NCBI RefSeq assembly: GCF_004354085.1
Contig: NZ_SMSE01000003.1
Location: 186,001-250,000 of the forward strand
Length of the DNA stretch: 64,000 nt
Direction: 5' to 3'
Source of the DNA: Seongchinamella unica
GTDB lineage: Bacteria > Pseudomonadota > Gammaproteobacteria > Pseudomonadales > Halieaceae
A model generated the notes under the pieces. The model did not search any database. It was not told where the DNA came from and saw only the letters and a program-made list of their open reading frames with translations. This document shows positions 1 to 9,663 of this stretch, in pieces (the first letter of the stretch is position 1; each line of letters begins with the position of its first letter). The position numbers and the translations under genes are program-made.

Positions 1-265
1 CCTTGCAGCCGATGGGCCAACCTTCACGAACCTTGAAGCCCGCGATGGATTTACGCGCCTTGGTCACTACAACCTTCTGACCGGAAATCTTTTCCATATC
101 AGCGACGGCGGCCTCGAGGACCTTTTTGTCGCCAAGCGCTTCACCCACACCCATGTTCAGGGTGATTTTGGTGATGCGGGGAACTTCCATCACATTATCC
201 AGACCCAGCTCTTCTTTCAGCCGGGGAGCGATCTCGCTCGTGTACTTTTCTTTCAAAGTTGCCAT
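1..265 (-). CDS. rplE: 50S ribosomal protein L5 (N-terminal part, cut by window edge)
   Basis: This is the first 88 codons of L5, the protein that binds 5S rRNA in the large-subunit central protuberance. The reading frame opens [20 protein letters not shown] and continues through the typical NMGVGEA segment and the KITGQK-like region (here [18 protein letters not shown]) before running off the left edge. The ATG lies at 263-265, 26 bp after rplX. It is the last S10/spc gene visible; rpsN and later spc genes would be expected beyond position 1. The family assignment is certain from sequence and position. Confidence 0.96.
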   Translation of the reverse strand, partial: MATLKEKYTSEIAPRLKEELGLDNVMEVPRITKITLNMGVGEALGDKKVLEAAVADMEKISGQKVVVTKARKSIAGFKVREGWPIGCK

Positions 266-291
266 GTCTATTACCTGTTAACCCGACCGGC

Positions 292-603
292 TCAGCCGAT
301 TGCCTCGCCACTGGATTTAAAGATACGAACCTTAGTGTCGCCTTCGACCTTGAAGCCAACTCGATCACCCTTGCCTGTTTCGGGATTGAAGATCGCCACG
401 TTGGAAACCTGGATGGGCGCTTCTTTTTCCACGATACCACCGGCCACTCCCGCCTGGGGGTTGGGCTTGGTGTGCTTCTTAATCATGTTGATACCGGCAA
501 CGATCAATTTGTCGTTATCCAGTACCTTGCGAACCTTGCCGCGCTTACCCTTGTCCTTACCGGCGAGGATAATCACTTCGTCATCGCGCTTGATCTTCAA
601 CAT
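292..603 (-). CDS. rplX: 50S ribosomal protein L24
   Basis: L24 is an assembly-initiator protein of the large subunit. The 103-residue product has the KOW motif at the N-terminus (around residues 3-30, with [20 protein letters not shown]) and the family's usual length. It sits between rplN (20 bp upstream) and rplE (26 bp downstream) in the canonical rplN-rplX-rplE order, so it is cotranscribed with them. Confidence 0.97.
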   Translation of the reverse strand: MLKIKRDDEVIILAGKDKGKRGKVRKVLDNDKLIVAGINMIKKHTKPNPQAGVAGGIVEKEAPIQVSNVAIFNPETGKGDRVGFKVEGDTKVRIFKSSGEAIG

Positions 604-623
604 TTCCTTTCCTCTCCTCGACC

Positions 624-992
624 TTAGATAACTTCAGGGGCCAGAGAAATAATCTTCATGAATTTTTCGCCGCGCAGTTCACGGGTTACCGGACCGAAGA
701 TACGGGTGCCGATAGGTGCTTCCTGGGCGTTGAGCAATACTGCGGCGTTGTCGTCAAACTTGATCAGGGAACCGTCGCCTCGGCGAACACCCTTCTTTGT
801 CCGAACCACAACAGCAGTCATTACCTGGCCTTTCTTCACCTTGCCGCGTGGAATGGCTTCTTTTACGGTTACCTTGATGAGGTCACCAACGCGCGCGTAG
901 CGACGCTTGGACCCACCCAGCACCTTGATGCACATCACACGACGGGCGCCGCTGTTATCTGCGACTTCCAAATACGACTGTGTCTGAATCAT
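624..992 (-). CDS. rplN: 50S ribosomal protein L14
   Basis: L14 is a universal large-subunit protein at the subunit interface. The 122-residue product begins [20 protein letters not shown] and contains the conserved RRGDGS and FGPVTREL segments. Length equals the family norm. It lies 60 bp after rpsQ, the widest spacing between neighbouring genes in this half of the cluster; that is where the S10/spc operon border falls in E. coli, so a spc promoter could lie in 993-1052, although I do not see a clear one. Confidence 0.97.
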   Translation of the reverse strand: MIQTQSYLEVADNSGARRVMCIKVLGGSKRRYARVGDLIKVTVKEAIPRGKVKKGQVMTAVVVRTKKGVRRGDGSLIKFDDNAAVLLNAQEAPIGTRIFGPVTRELRGEKFMKIISLAPEVI

Positions 993-1052
993 CTCTTACT
1001 CCAAACTGCGACCAACCCGGCCGCAAAAACTCTAACCACTACCCGAAGGCGT

Positions 1053-1319
1053 TTAAACCTGCGCGGCGCTCTCTACAACTTCAACCAACTTCCAGGTCTT
1101 GCTCTTGGAAATGGGGCGAGTCTCTGCAACTGTTACCGTGTCGCCGATGCCACACTGGTTGCTTTCGTCGTGCGCGTGGATCTTGGATGACCGAGTGATG
1201 TACTTGCCATAAACCGGGTGCTTCACCCGACGCTCAACCAGTACAGTAATGGTCTTGTCCATCTTGTTGCTGACAACCCTGCCGGTTGCCAAACGTGTAC
1301 GCTTGTCTGCAGCTGACAT
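1053..1319 (-). CDS. rpsQ: 30S ribosomal protein S17
   Basis: S17 is a primary 16S rRNA-binding protein. The 88-residue OB-fold product shows the family signature around [19 protein letters not shown] near residues 13-31 and [16 protein letters not shown] further on. It starts 2 bp after the rpmC stop codon, so translation is probably coupled. It is the last gene of the classical S10 operon. Confidence 0.97.
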   Translation of the reverse strand: MSAADKRTRLATGRVVSNKMDKTITVLVERRVKHPVYGKYITRSSKIHAHDESNQCGIGDTVTVAETRPISKSKTWKLVEVVESAAQV

Positions 1320-1321
1320 AC

Positions 1322-1513
1322 TTAGTTACCTGCCTTTTCAGTAAGTACAGTCTTCACGCGTGCGATGTCACGTTGGTTCTGCTTGAGCAGGTGTGTCTGC
1401 CCCAACTGACCAGTAGACTTTTGCATGCGCAGCTTGAACTGCTCTTCACGCAGGGTGAGCAGCTGCTTGTTCAGGTCCTCAGCGGACTTATCACGCAATT
1501 CGCTTGCTTTCAT
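1322..1513 (-). CDS. rpmC: 50S ribosomal protein L29
   Basis: L29 lies near the polypeptide exit tunnel and helps form the docking site for nascent-chain factors. The 63-residue helical product begins [20 protein letters not shown] take the ATG at 1511-1513; an in-frame GTG one codon upstream is less likely because homologues begin MKA. The ATG overlaps the rplP stop by one base (TGATG), which indicates translational coupling. Confidence 0.96.
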   Translation of the reverse strand: MKASELRDKSAEDLNKQLLTLREEQFKLRMQKSTGQLGQTHLLKQNQRDIARVKTVLTEKAGN

Positions 1514-1926
1514 CACATCACCGACCGTTTAACAAATGTTGTAGCAACGGGAATTTTGGAAGCAGCCAGCTCAAACGCTTCACGCGCCAGCTCCTCAGAT
1601 ACGCCCTGTACTTCGTAAAGCACCTTGCCGGGCTGAACCTGGGCTACCCAGTATTCAACATTACCTTTACCTTTACCCTGGCGGACTTCCAACGGCTTGC
1701 CCGTAATAGGCTTGTCCGGGAAGACACGAATCCAGATCTTTCCGCCACGCTTGATGTGACGAGTCATGGCACGACGAGCCGCTTCAATCTGGCGCGCTGT
1801 AACGCGGCCACGACCTGTCGCTTTCAAGCCGAATTCGCCAAAGCTCACCTTGCTGCCGCGATGGGCCAGGCCACGATTACGGCCTTTCTGAGTCTTGCGA
1901 AATTTTGTACGCTTTGGTTGAAGCAT
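1513..1926 (-). CDS. rplP: 50S ribosomal protein L16
   Basis: L16 organises the A-site region of the 23S rRNA. The 137-residue product begins [19 protein letters not shown], carries the conserved [16 protein letters not shown] segment near residues 37-52, and ends with the usual basic tail. It follows rpsC after 11 bp and overlaps rpmC by one base. Length matches the gammaproteobacterial norm (about 136-137). Confidence 0.97.
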   Translation of the reverse strand: MLQPKRTKFRKTQKGRNRGLAHRGSKVSFGEFGLKATGRGRVTARQIEAARRAMTRHIKRGGKIWIRVFPDKPITGKPLEVRQGKGKGNVEYWVAQVQPGKVLYEVQGVSEELAREAFELAASKIPVATTFVKRSVM

Positions 1927-1937
1927 CTGCGTAACCC

Positions 1938-2609
1938 TTAATTAGTTGCTGTCTTCTTGGGAGCGTCAGCGGCCTCTTCGCCACCGATAACCTCACCTTT
2001 GAAAATCCAAACTTTCACACCGATGATGCCGTAGGTAGTTGCGGCTTCATAAGTGGCGTAATCGATGTCCGCACGCAGTGTGTGCAGAGGCACACGACCT
2101 TCGCGGTACCATTCGGTACGGGCGATTTCAGCACCGCCCAGACGACCACCAACCTGGATCTTGATCCCTTCGGCGCCCTGGCGCATGGCATTCTGCACCA
2201 CGCGCTTCATGGCGCGGCGGAACATAACGCGACGCTCCAATTGCTGGGCAACGTTCTGCGCTACCAGCTTGGCGTCCAGATCCGGCTTGCGGATCTCTTC
2301 GATGTTGATGTGCACAGGTACACCCATCCGCTTGGCGAGCTCCTTGCGCAGCGCATCCACATCTTCGCCTTTCTTACCAATCACAATACCGGGACGGGCA
2401 GTGTGAATGGTAATACGGGCTGTCTGTGCGGGACGCTCGATTACAACACGGCTCACGGAAGCGTGCTCCAGTGTCTTCTCGATGTACTCGCGCACCTCCA
2501 GATCAGTAATCAACTGCTTGGAGTAGTTTTTGCTGTCGGCGTACCAGATAGAGTTATGGTCTTTAACAATACCGAGGCGGATGCCGATGGGGTTTACTTT
2601 CTGACCCAT
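1938..2609 (-). CDS. rpsC: 30S ribosomal protein S3
   Basis: S3 lines the mRNA entry channel. The 223-residue product begins [14 protein letters not shown]; the open frame extends 13 codons further upstream, but this ATG (2607-2609) is the family start and has an AGGAG ribosome-binding site just ahead. The KH domain with [11 protein letters not shown] lies near residues 73-83 and the C-terminal S3 domain around residues 120-205. The gene sits between rplV (19 bp) and rplP (11 bp). Confidence 0.97.
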   Translation of the reverse strand: MGQKVNPIGIRLGIVKDHNSIWYADSKNYSKQLITDLEVREYIEKTLEHASVSRVVIERPAQTARITIHTARPGIVIGKKGEDVDALRKELAKRMGVPVHINIEEIRKPDLDAKLVAQNVAQQLERRVMFRRAMKRVVQNAMRQGAEGIKIQVGGRLGGAEIARTEWYREGRVPLHTLRADIDYATYEAATTYGIIGVKVWIFKGEVIGGEEAADAPKKTATN

Positions 2610-2628
2610 GTGGTCGTCTCCTGATTCC

Positions 2629-2967
2629 TTAGCCTTCGCCGTCTGCAACTTTCACAGTAATGTGACAGCTACGCTTCAAAATGCGGTCTGCGCGACCCTT
2701 CGCACGGGGACGCAGGCGCTTCATGGTCATACCTTCATCAACAAAGACGGTGGATACCTTGAGCTCATCCACGTCCGCGCCTTCGTTGTTCTCAGCATTC
2801 GCGATCGCAGAGTCAAGAACCTTCTTGACGATGTGCGCCGCTTTCTTGTTACTGAATTCCAGCAGGCTAAGCGCCTCTTCCACAGGCTTGCCGCGGACCT
2901 GGTCAGCGACCAGGCGGGCTTTCTGCGCAGAGATACGCGCGCCTTTCAGTCTTGCTGCAACTTCCAT
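2629..2967 (-). CDS. rplV: 50S ribosomal protein L22
   Basis: L22 extends a beta-hairpin into the exit tunnel. The 112-residue product has the family signature near residues 80-104 ([20 protein letters not shown]), which is the tunnel loop associated with macrolide resistance in other species; it is intact. It follows rpsS by 24 bp. The start ATG is preceded by an AGAGAGG-like ribosome-binding site. Confidence 0.97.
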   Translation of the reverse strand: MEVAARLKGARISAQKARLVADQVRGKPVEEALSLLEFSNKKAAHIVKKVLDSAIANAENNEGADVDELKVSTVFVDEGMTMKRLRPRAKGRADRILKRSCHITVKVADGEG

Positions 2968-2991
2968 TTCCTAAACCTCTCTACGCAGCGC

Positions 2992-3267
2992 TTAGCGCTT
3001 CGCCTTCTTGTCTACGACGTGGCCCTTGAACGTGCGGGTAAGCGCAAATTCGCCCAGCTTGTGGCCAACCATATCTTCGTTGATCAACACAGGCACATGC
3101 TGACGACCGTTATGTACGGCGATAGTCAGGCCAACCATGTCCGGTGAAACCATGGAACGGCGCGACCAGGTCTTGATCGGGCGACGATCGTTGCTTTCCA
3201 GCGCGGTTTCGACCTTCTTCATCAGGTGCAGGTCTATAAAAGGACCTTTCTTCAGTGAACGCGGCAC
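2992..3267 (-). CDS. rpsS: 30S ribosomal protein S19
   Basis: S19 forms a complex with S13 in the 30S head. The 91-residue product begins [20 protein letters not shown] and contains the family motif near [18 protein letters not shown]. It lies 32 bp after rplB. Length and position are canonical. Confidence 0.97.
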   Translation of the reverse strand: MPRSLKKGPFIDLHLMKKVETALESNDRRPIKTWSRRSMVSPDMVGLTIAVHNGRQHVPVLINEDMVGHKLGEFALTRTFKGHVVDKKAKR

Positions 3268-3299
3268 AATCTCTTCCTCTAATCTCTAGTCAACGACCG

Positions 3300-4127
3300 T
3301 TATTTCTTACCACGACGGCGTACGATCAAGTTGTCGGTACGCTTGTTCTTACGGGTCTTGTAACCCTTGGTCGGTGTACCCCAGGGGCTCACCGGGTGAC
3401 GGCCACCGGAGGTACGACCTTCACCACCACCATGGGGGTGATCAACCGGGTTCATGGCAACACCACGCACGGTCGGGCGAACACCGCGCCAACGTGCGGC
3501 ACCGGCCTTACCCAGTTTGCGCAGGCTGTGTTCCGAGTTGGAAACCTCGCCCAGGGTCGCGCGGCAGTCTGCCAGCACCTTACGCATCTCGCCTGAGCGC
3601 AGACGCAGGGTAGCGTACTGGCCTTCACGAGCCACCAGCTGCACAGAAGCGCCGGCGGAACGGGCCATCTGAGCGCCTTTGCCAGGCTTGAGCTCAATGC
3701 CGTGTACCACAGTACCAACCGGGATGTTGCGCAGCGGCAGGCAGTTACCCGTTTTAATAGGGGCACCTGATCCTGACTGCAATACATCACCAGCTTTAAC
3801 ACCCTTGGGTGCAATGATGTAGCGTCGCTCACCGTCAGCGAACAGCAGCAGCGCAATGTGCGCAGTGCGGTTCGGGTCATATTCAATGCGCTCTACCTTG
3901 GCGGGAATACCGTCCTTGGTGCGCTTGAAGTCGATGATGCGGTAGTGCTGCTTGTGACCACCACCCACGTGACGGGTAGTGATACGACCATTGTTGTTAC
4001 GGCCACCGTTGCGGCTCTGCTTTTCCAGCAGGGGCTTGTGCGGTGCACCCTTGTGCAGATCCTCACTGACAACGCGGACGACGTGACGACGACCGGGTGA
4101 AGTGGGCTTACTCTTCAAAATTGCCAT
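3300..4127 (-). CDS. rplB: 50S ribosomal protein L2
   Basis: L2 is required for subunit association and peptidyl-transferase activity. The 275-residue product shows the N-terminal OB-like domain, the SH3-like domain with the GTVVHNIE-like segment (here [14 protein letters not shown]), and the C-terminal family signature [15 protein letters not shown] with the functionally important histidine. It follows rplW after 14 bp. Confidence 0.98.
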   Translation of the reverse strand: MAILKSKPTSPGRRHVVRVVSEDLHKGAPHKPLLEKQSRNGGRNNNGRITTRHVGGGHKQHYRIIDFKRTKDGIPAKVERIEYDPNRTAHIALLLFADGERRYIIAPKGVKAGDVLQSGSGAPIKTGNCLPLRNIPVGTVVHGIELKPGKGAQMARSAGASVQLVAREGQYATLRLRSGEMRKVLADCRATLGEVSNSEHSLRKLGKAGAARWRGVRPTVRGVAMNPVDHPHGGGEGRTSGGRHPVSPWGTPTKGYKTRKNKRTDNLIVRRRGKK

Positions 4128-4141
4128 TGCGATCCGACTCC

Positions 4142-4438
4142 TTACTCAACTGACGCAAAGTCGATGTCCTGACCCTGCTCCAGTCGTACATATGCTTTTT
4201 TCCAGGTCGGCTTGGTGCTGTAACCAAAACGGTTACGCTTGACCTTGCCCTTCACCTTCAGGGTGCTGACTTTGTCGACCTTGACCTTGAACAGCTGCTC
4301 AACGGACTTCTTGATTTCCGACTTGGTCGCATCTACCGCAACCTTGAACACAAACTGGTTGCTTGCATCGGCAACCACGGCCGCTTTTTCGGAAACGTGC
4401 GGGCCTACCAGCACTTGGAATACGCGCTCCTGGTTCAT
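4142..4438 (-). CDS. rplW: 50S ribosomal protein L23
   Basis: L23 forms the chaperone and SRP docking site at the tunnel exit. The 98-residue product begins [19 protein letters not shown] and keeps the C-terminal loop GRxxR-type basic segment ([20 protein letters not shown]). Its ATG overlaps the rplD stop by 4 bp (ATGA), which implies coupled translation. Confidence 0.97.
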   Translation of the reverse strand: MNQERVFQVLVGPHVSEKAAVVADASNQFVFKVAVDATKSEIKKSVEQLFKVKVDKVSTLKVKGKVKRNRFGYSTKPTWKKAYVRLEQGQDIDFASVE

Positions 4439-5052
4439 CCCAGCATCTCCTCAAGTTTCTTGACCGCATCAACAGTCACGATCACCTTCTCGTGAGCGAT
4501 CAGGCTGACGGGATCAACACCATCCACATCGCGCACATCAACCTTGTGCAGGTTGCGTGACGCCAGGTAGAGGTTTTCATTTACCTCTGTGGCAACAATC
4601 AGTGCGTTGTCCACACCATAACCGCCCAGCTGCTCGACCAGCAGTTTGGTCTTGGGCTGCGCCACGTCCAGGCTCTCTACCACGACCAGACGATCCTGGC
4701 GGGCGAGTTCAGACATAATGGTGCGCAGCGCTGCGCGATACATCTTGCGATTCACCTTCTGGGAGTGATCCTGCGGCTGAGCCGCGAAGGTCACGCCACC
4801 GGAACGCCAGATGGGGGAACGGATGGTTCCCGCCCGTGCGCGGCCGGTGCCCTTCTGGCGCCATGGCTTCTTGCCACCGCCGGCAACCGCAGCGCGGTTT
4901 TTCTGGGCCCGGGTACCCTGGCGGGCGCCTGCCATATAGGCTGTGACAACCTGGTGAACCAGGTCCTCGTTGTATTCTTTAGCGAAAGCAACGTCAGATA
5001 CGGAAACTTTTCCCGCGTCGGCATTGCCCGGCTTTACTACATTCAGTTCCAC
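4435..5052 (-). CDS. rplD: 50S ribosomal protein L4
   Basis: L4 lines the exit tunnel and, in E. coli, autoregulates the S10 operon by binding its leader RNA. The 205-residue product has the long extended loop near residues 45-100 ([20 protein letters not shown] and the [10 protein letters not shown] motif) that reaches into the tunnel. It begins 18 bp after rplC and overlaps rplW by 4 bp. Whether L4 autoregulation operates here cannot be told; the leader is short (see the S10 promoter entry). Confidence 0.97.
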   Translation of the reverse strand: MELNVVKPGNADAGKVSVSDVAFAKEYNEDLVHQVVTAYMAGARQGTRAQKNRAAVAGGGKKPWRQKGTGRARAGTIRSPIWRSGGVTFAAQPQDHSQKVNRKMYRAALRTIMSELARQDRLVVVESLDVAQPKTKLLVEQLGGYGVDNALIVATEVNENLYLASRNLHKVDVRDVDGVDPVSLIAHEKVIVTVDAVKKLEEMLG

Positions 5053-5070
5053 GTTAGAGACCCCCTAACC

Positions 5071-5706
5071 TTATGCCTTGATGGTAGGACGTACGACGAC
5101 GTCACCACCGGGGGCGCCAGGTACAGCACCCTTGATGAGCAGCAAGTTGCGCTCGGCATCTACACGAACAATTTCCAGACCCTGGGTCGTTACCTGTTCG
5201 GCACCCATGTGGCCGGCCATCTTCTTGCCCTTGAATACACGGCCCGGTGTTTGACACTGACCGATAGAACCAGGGGCACGGTGAGAGAGGGAGTTGCCGT
5301 GCGTGGCGTCCTGCATGGTGAAGTTCCAGCGCTTAACACCACCCTGGAAACCTTTACCCTTGGACTTGCCAGTCACATCGACAATCTGGCCAACCTCGAA
5401 ACGCTCGACAGTCAGCTCAGCGCCAACCTCGGGGGCTTCGTCCGCTGCGTCCAGACGGAACTCCAGCAGGGCGCTGCCTGCCTCGACACCCGCTTTCGCG
5501 AAATGTCCCGCTTCTGATTTACTCACTTTTGAGGCCTTACGGTTTCCCGCTGTGACCTGAATTGCTCTATAACCGTCGGTTTCGAGCTCTTTGATTTGAG
5601 TAACGCGGTTTGGAGAAATCTCCACTACGGTTACTGGAATGGATGCGCCGTCTTCGGTAAAAACGCGAGTCATACCGGACTTACGGCCGACTAAGCCAAT
5701 AGCCAT
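5071..5706 (-). CDS. rplC: 50S ribosomal protein L3
   Basis: L3 is one of the two initiators of 50S assembly. The 211-residue product begins [20 protein letters not shown] and contains the conserved [10 protein letters not shown]...[14 protein letters not shown] extension near the peptidyl-transferase centre and the GKKMAGHMG motif. A GAGG ribosome-binding site lies upstream of the ATG. It is separated from rpsJ by an unusually long 180-bp gap holding a large palindrome (see that entry). Confidence 0.98.
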   Translation of the reverse strand: MAIGLVGRKSGMTRVFTEDGASIPVTVVEISPNRVTQIKELETDGYRAIQVTAGNRKASKVSKSEAGHFAKAGVEAGSALLEFRLDAADEAPEVGAELTVERFEVGQIVDVTGKSKGKGFQGGVKRWNFTMQDATHGNSLSHRAPGSIGQCQTPGRVFKGKKMAGHMGAEQVTTQGLEIVRVDAERNLLLIKGAVPGAPGGDVVVRPTIKA

Positions 5707-5758
5707 TTTGCTAACCTCTCAGTGTACGGGGCTATACCCTCTATGGCCTCACCAGAAC

Positions 5759-5825
5759 CTGGAAATTTGGGGTCAGAGTAAAAACTTGACCGAGGCGAGT
5801 TTTTACTCTGACCCCAAATTTCCAG
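5759..5825. repeat. Perfect long palindrome (28-bp arms, 11-nt loop) inside the S10 operon
   Basis: The left arm 5759-5786 contains GGGGTCAGAGTAAAAACT and the right arm 5798-5825 is its exact reverse complement over all 28 positions; the loop is 5787-5797. The element lies in the 180-bp rpsJ-rplC gap, where most relatives have only a few tens of bases. In RNA it would form a very stable hairpin. There is no U-run after it on the transcribed minus strand, so it is not a textbook intrinsic terminator. It resembles a REP-like or RAYT-mobilised palindrome, but that is inference; no transposase is present in the window. Confidence 0.9.
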
Positions 5826-5886
5826 ATTCCAGCTCGTTACACACCCGGGACACTCTGCCCCGGGCAGGTCTTGCTACGAATTGTAG

Positions 5887-6198
5887 TTAACCAAGACTAA
5901 TCTGTACTTCTACACCTGCTGCCAGGTCCAGTTTCATCAGGGCGTCTACAGTCTTTTCTGTAGGCTCCACGATGTCCAACAGACGCTTGTGCGTACGAAT
6001 TTCGTACTGGTCACGTGCGTCCTTGTTAACGTGCGGGGAAACCAGCACGGTATATTTCTCCTTCCGGGTAGGAAGGGGGATAGGGCCTTTCACCTGGGCA
6101 CCGGTACGGCGCGCAGTTTCCACAATTTCCTGAGTCGACATGTCGATCAGCTTGTGGTCAAAAGCCTTAAGGCGAATACGAATGCGTTGATTCTGCAC
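5887..6198 (-). CDS. rpsJ: 30S ribosomal protein S10
   Basis: S10 acts in the 30S head and also pairs with NusB in antitermination. The 103-residue product, read from a GTG at 6196-6198, begins (V/M)[18 protein letters not shown] exactly as in homologues; a TTG five codons upstream is rejected. A GGAG ribosome-binding site lies 9 nt before the GTG. Conserved segments [16 protein letters not shown] and [18 protein letters not shown]-like (here [20 protein letters not shown]) are present. It is the first gene of the ribosomal cluster here. Confidence 0.97.
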   Translation of the reverse strand: MQNQRIRIRLKAFDHKLIDMSTQEIVETARRTGAQVKGPIPLPTRKEKYTVLVSPHVNKDARDQYEIRTHKRLLDIVEPTEKTVDALMKLDLAAGVEVQISLG

Positions 6199-6266
6199 CT
6201 GACCTAACTCCAAACAAATAAAAAACCAGAGGTCCGCAAGGGAACCCCCCGAAAAAAGGAACGCGA

Positions 6267-6295
6267 ATTCTAATGACCGCCCCCCACCCTGTCAA
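6267..6295 (-). promoter_or_regulatory. Sigma-70 promoter of the S10 operon
   Basis: Reading on the minus strand, TTGACA (6290-6295) is followed by exactly 17 bp and then TAGAAT (6267-6272), a match of 6/6 and 5/6 to consensus at the optimal spacing. Transcription should begin near 6260, giving a leader of about 60 nt before the rpsJ GTG. That leader contains a GC-rich segment able to pair imperfectly (GGTTCC with GGACC) just before TTTTTT, which could be an attenuator, but this is weak. The promoter call is strong by sequence. Confidence 0.8.
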
Positions 6296-6813
6296 CCAGG
6301 AATCGGGAATATTTTCTCGGTAATCGGACCAAGGCCCCATCTCCGGCGAAGGAGCGCGACTATACGCCTCTCCCCCACCGAAAGCCACTGTGAATGCTGC
6401 ACAATCCGATAACCGGACTGGCCCATCCAGCACAGCTCCAGCCCGGCGGGAGGGAGGGAACAACACCGGCCTCGAATCCAGTCATATTCAAGAAAGACAG
6501 AAATTACGCGAATGATATTCTTTTTGTCTATATCTGGCTTCCGTGGACGCCGCAGGGGCCCTCCAAGTCCGGCCAGTTCCAGCTACATCAGGTCCCGACC
6601 ATATAAAGAAACAAGAGTACGCAGTCCCACACCGTTCACGCGACTTAGCCGACCCACCCGCGCCGATCAGCCGGGGCCAACCAGCGTCAAGGGCTGTGCT
6701 ATGAGTTGGGCTGTTTGAAGGTTGGCAGCGAGGGGGGGCACTGGCAGGGCAGTAGCAAGGAGAATGGCTTCACTCAACCAGGCCCAACCTGCAGTCGGGC
6801 CTGGCAGTTCTGG
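6296..6813. other. Non-coding stretch between the S10 promoter and the zinc-finger gene
   Basis: No convincing gene is visible in these 518 bases on either strand; the short open frames have no family resemblance or ribosome-binding site. The tuf/fusA genes that precede rpsJ in pseudomonads are absent. An inverted repeat with 8-bp perfect arms (CCAGGCCC at 6778-6785, GGGCCTGG at 6797-6804) lies just after the zinc-finger gene and may be a weak transcription end for it, although no strong U-run follows. Confidence 0.6.
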
Positions 6814-7128
6814 TCAGTCGGCGCAGTTGACGCAAAGAGCCGCTTCCGGAATGGCCTGCAGGCGACCTTCCCCGATATTCTCGCCACATTTTTCGCATTC
6901 GCCATAGGTACCCTCGGCAATTTTATCCAGCGCCACCTGGATCGCGCGCAGCGACTGACGGGTTTCATTGCCGATCGCATCCACCACTTCGTCGTTTTCC
7001 CGCTCCTGGGCCTGCTCGGCAGAGTCGCCGGAGTGCTCCTTGGTGACGTCGCGTTTGATATTGTTGAGTCGCGCCTGCATGTCGGCGAGACGCTGTTCCA
7101 GTTCGGCTTTCAATTGCTCGTGAGACAT
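6814..7128 (-). CDS. DksA/TraR-family zinc-finger protein (short form)
   Basis: The 104-residue product has a predicted coiled-coil N-terminal half and a C-terminal C4 zinc finger with cysteines at about 78, 81, 99 and 102 (YGECEKCGENI ... ALCVNC). This is the TraR/DksA finger that places such proteins in the RNA polymerase secondary channel. It is shorter than DksA itself (about 150 residues) and lacks the DksA tip signature DXXDXA, so I call it a DksA/TraR-like protein rather than DksA. It follows the YdcH gene by 8 bp and is probably cotranscribed with it. Confidence 0.88.
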   Translation of the reverse strand: MSHEQLKAELEQRLADMQARLNNIKRDVTKEHSGDSAEQAQERENDEVVDAIGNETRQSLRAIQVALDKIAEGTYGECEKCGENIGEGRLQAIPEAALCVNCAD

Positions 7129-7136
7129 AAGACCCC

Positions 7137-7376
7137 TCAGGCCGCAGTGAGCATGCGGTAAAGCTCGTCCTTGAGTTGAACACGACGCTTTTTGGCTTCC
7201 CCCTCGGTGCGGGTTGCCACCGGGGTGATCTCGTCTTCCATTTTCTCAATATTGCGGGTCAGCTCATGGTACTCGTCAAATAACCGCCGGAAGTGGCTAT
7301 CCTTCATCTTGAGCTCATGGATGCGATCAGTGAGCTCCGGGAATTCGTGGTGCAGGTCATGATGTTCTACAGACAT
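7137..7376 (-). CDS. YdcH family protein (DUF465)
   Basis: The 79-residue, charged, helical protein shows the YdcH/DUF465 pattern: a HEFPELTDRIHELKMKD segment near residues 10-26, then HFRRLFDEYHELTRNIEKME and a basic C-terminal LKDELYRML. Function in the family is unknown. It lies directly upstream of the DksA/TraR-type gene (8 bp). A run of 166 bp separates it from the divergent TM2 gene, presumably holding both promoters. Confidence 0.88.
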   Translation of the reverse strand: MSVEHHDLHHEFPELTDRIHELKMKDSHFRRLFDEYHELTRNIEKMEDEITPVATRTEGEAKKRRVQLKDELYRMLTAA

Positions 7377-7542
7377 TGTTACTCCTTATTGGGACATTGT
7401 GCATGATTACAGCTACAGACTATCCTGTTGCCGCCACGGGGCCATGATCCAGATCAGTGTAGCGAACGGGCGCCCGACAATATCACCTTGCAAAATGTGC
7501 CCGCAGGGCAAACTATAGAACAAAATATGGAGGGAGAGAAAC

Positions 7543-7941
7543 ATGAACCGGGACCAGACCACCCATTCAGTCTTTATGGGCTACCTGCTGTGGATCTTCG
7601 GGTTCATCGGCGCGCACCGTTTCTACTATGGCCGACAGATCTCCGGGGTTATCTGGTTCTTCACCCTGGGGTTATTTTTTATTGGCTGGATCATCGACCT
7701 GCTGCTGATTCCCGGGATGTCCCGGGACGCGGACCGGCGCTTTATTCCAGGCCCCATTGATTATGACCTGACCTGGATACTGCTGACCTTCCTGGGCTGG
7801 CTGGGAATCCATCGCATGTACATGGGCAAGTGGATTACCGGCGTCATCTACATGCTCAGCGCCGGACTTTTTGGCCTGGGTATTCTCTGGGATTTCCTGA
7901 CGCTCAATGAGCAACTGTCAGAGGTAAACAGCGACTATTGA
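7543..7941 (+). CDS. TM2 domain-containing membrane protein
   Basis: The 132-residue inner-membrane protein carries two TM2-type units: GYLLWIFGFIGAHRFYYGR (about residues 13-31) followed by a second hydrophobic helix, then LTFLGWLGIHRMYMGKW (about 87-103) followed by GVIYMLSAGLFGLGILWD. The G-x-H-R-(F/M)-Y-x-G motif of the family occurs twice. A strong ribosome-binding site (GGAGGGAGAG) precedes the ATG. It converges with prfC. No specific role is known for these bacterial proteins. Confidence 0.9.
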   Translation: MNRDQTTHSVFMGYLLWIFGFIGAHRFYYGRQISGVIWFFTLGLFFIGWIIDLLLIPGMSRDADRRFIPGPIDYDLTWILLTFLGWLGIHRMYMGKWITGVIYMLSAGLFGLGILWDFLTLNEQLSEVNSDY

Positions 7942-7960
7942 TTGGGGCCACCGCGCCACC

Positions 7961-9550
7961 CTAGTGTTCGCGAGTCGCCCGGAACTCCAGATCCGGCCAG
8001 CGCTCTTCCATCAGCGACAGGTTGACCCGGGTCGGGGCCAGGTAAGTGAGGTGGCCACCGCCATCCACGGACAGGTGCTCGGCGGCCTTCTTGCGGAATT
8101 CCTCCAGTTTGCGCGGGTCATCGCAGTCAACCCAGCGGGCCGTATACACGTTCACCGGCTCGTATATCGCTTCCACCTTGTATTCGTCCTTCAGTCGGTA
8201 GGCCACCACGTCAAACTGCAGCTGACCGACCGCACCAACCACAAGATCCGATGTATTGATGGGCGCGAATACCTGAGTGGACCCCTCTTCCGACAGTTGC
8301 TGCAGGCCCTTCTGTAACTGCTTTGACTTCATCGGATCGGCCAGACGAATGCGACGGAACAGCTCCGGGGCGAAATGGGGAATGCCGGTAAACTGCAGAT
8401 CCTCCCCTTCGGTGAAGGTGTCGCCGATCTGGATAGTGCCGTGGTTGTGCAGGCCGATGATATCTCCGGATACCGCCTCCTCCACCAGCACACGCTCGCC
8501 GGCCTTGAAGGTGACCGCGTCGGCGATTTTCACGTCCTTGCCGAGTCGCACGTGGCGCATTTTCATACCCTTGGTGTAGCGGCCGGAACACACCCGCATA
8601 AAAGCAATACGATCGCGGTGACGGGGGTCCATATTCGCCTGGATCTTGAATACGAAACCGCTAAGGCTGCCCTCCGTCGCCGACACCCGGCGGCTGGTGG
8701 TCTCTCGACCGAGCGGCGCCGGCGCCCACTGCACGAAGTCATCAAGCATTTCCCTGACCCCGAAATTACCCAGTGCCGTGCCAAAAAACACCGGGCTCAG
8801 CTTGCCGGCCAGAAACTGTTCCAGATCGAACTCGTGACTGGCACCGCGCACCAGTTCGACTTCCTCCGAGAAATCATCATATTCATCACCCAGTAGCTCT
8901 CGCGCCTCGTCACTATCCAGGCCCTGAATACGCTTATCATCGGGCAACACCGCGCCCTGACCCGGCGTATAGCAATGGATGGTATCGGTGTAGAGGTTAT
9001 AGACACCCTTGAAAAACTGTCCCATGCCAATAGGCCAATTGATAGGGGCGCCCTGGATATCCAGTACCTCCTCGATTTCATCCAACAGCTCAATGGGATC
9101 GCGGATATCGCGGTCCATCTTGTTGACGAAACTGAAAATGGGCGTATCGCGCAGGCGACAGACGTTCATCAGCTTGATGGTCCGGTCCTCGACGCCCTTG
9201 GCCCCGTCAATGACCATGAGCGCTGAATCCACCGCAGTGAGGGTGCGGTAGGTATCCTCGGAAAAGTCCTCGTGCCCCGGGGTATCCAGCAGGTTGACCG
9301 TGCGACCCCGGTAGGGAAACTGCATAACCGAGGAGGTCACCGAAATGCCCCGCTCCTGCTCCATGCTCATCCAGTCCGAGGTTGCATGCGGCCCCTTCTT
9401 ACCCTTCACCGTACCGGCCACCTGGATAGCCTGCCCCAGCAGCAGCAGTTTTTCGGTGATCGTGGTCTTACCCGCGTCCGGGTGAGAAATAATCGCAAAC
9501 GTACGGCGCGAGGCGATAGCGTTGGTGAGGGTTGAGCCAGGCTCTGACAT
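7961..9550 (-). CDS. prfC: Peptide chain release factor 3
   Basis: RF3 is the GTPase that recycles RF1 and RF2 after stop-codon reading. The 529-residue product has the P-loop SHPDAGKTT near residues 22-30, the switch-II motif [14 protein letters not shown] near 90-104, NKMD near 142, domain II, and the C-terminal domain with QLQFDV and a typical [18 protein letters not shown] ending. Length matches the family (about 527-530). It stands alone on the minus strand, convergent with the TM2 gene. Confidence 0.97.
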   Translation of the reverse strand: MSEPGSTLTNAIASRRTFAIISHPDAGKTTITEKLLLLGQAIQVAGTVKGKKGPHATSDWMSMEQERGISVTSSVMQFPYRGRTVNLLDTPGHEDFSEDTYRTLTAVDSALMVIDGAKGVEDRTIKLMNVCRLRDTPIFSFVNKMDRDIRDPIELLDEIEEVLDIQGAPINWPIGMGQFFKGVYNLYTDTIHCYTPGQGAVLPDDKRIQGLDSDEARELLGDEYDDFSEEVELVRGASHEFDLEQFLAGKLSPVFFGTALGNFGVREMLDDFVQWAPAPLGRETTSRRVSATEGSLSGFVFKIQANMDPRHRDRIAFMRVCSGRYTKGMKMRHVRLGKDVKIADAVTFKAGERVLVEEAVSGDIIGLHNHGTIQIGDTFTEGEDLQFTGIPHFAPELFRRIRLADPMKSKQLQKGLQQLSEEGSTQVFAPINTSDLVVGAVGQLQFDVVAYRLKDEYKVEAIYEPVNVYTARWVDCDDPRKLEEFRKKAAEHLSVDGGGHLTYLAPTRVNLSLMEERWPDLEFRATREH

Positions 9551-9663
9551 GGGAGGGTCCCGGTGAAAAAGCGCGGATTATACGCTTATCGGCCCGTTCC
9601 CGAAACGGCGCCTGCGGCATTATGCCCCTGCAATACTTCACCACCGGGCCGCATCATCGCCGG

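Noticed and set aside
5759-5825. Intrinsic terminator ending an rpsJ-only transcript
   Set aside because: The hairpin is very stable but no U-run follows on the minus strand, and the remaining S10 genes have no other visible promoter.
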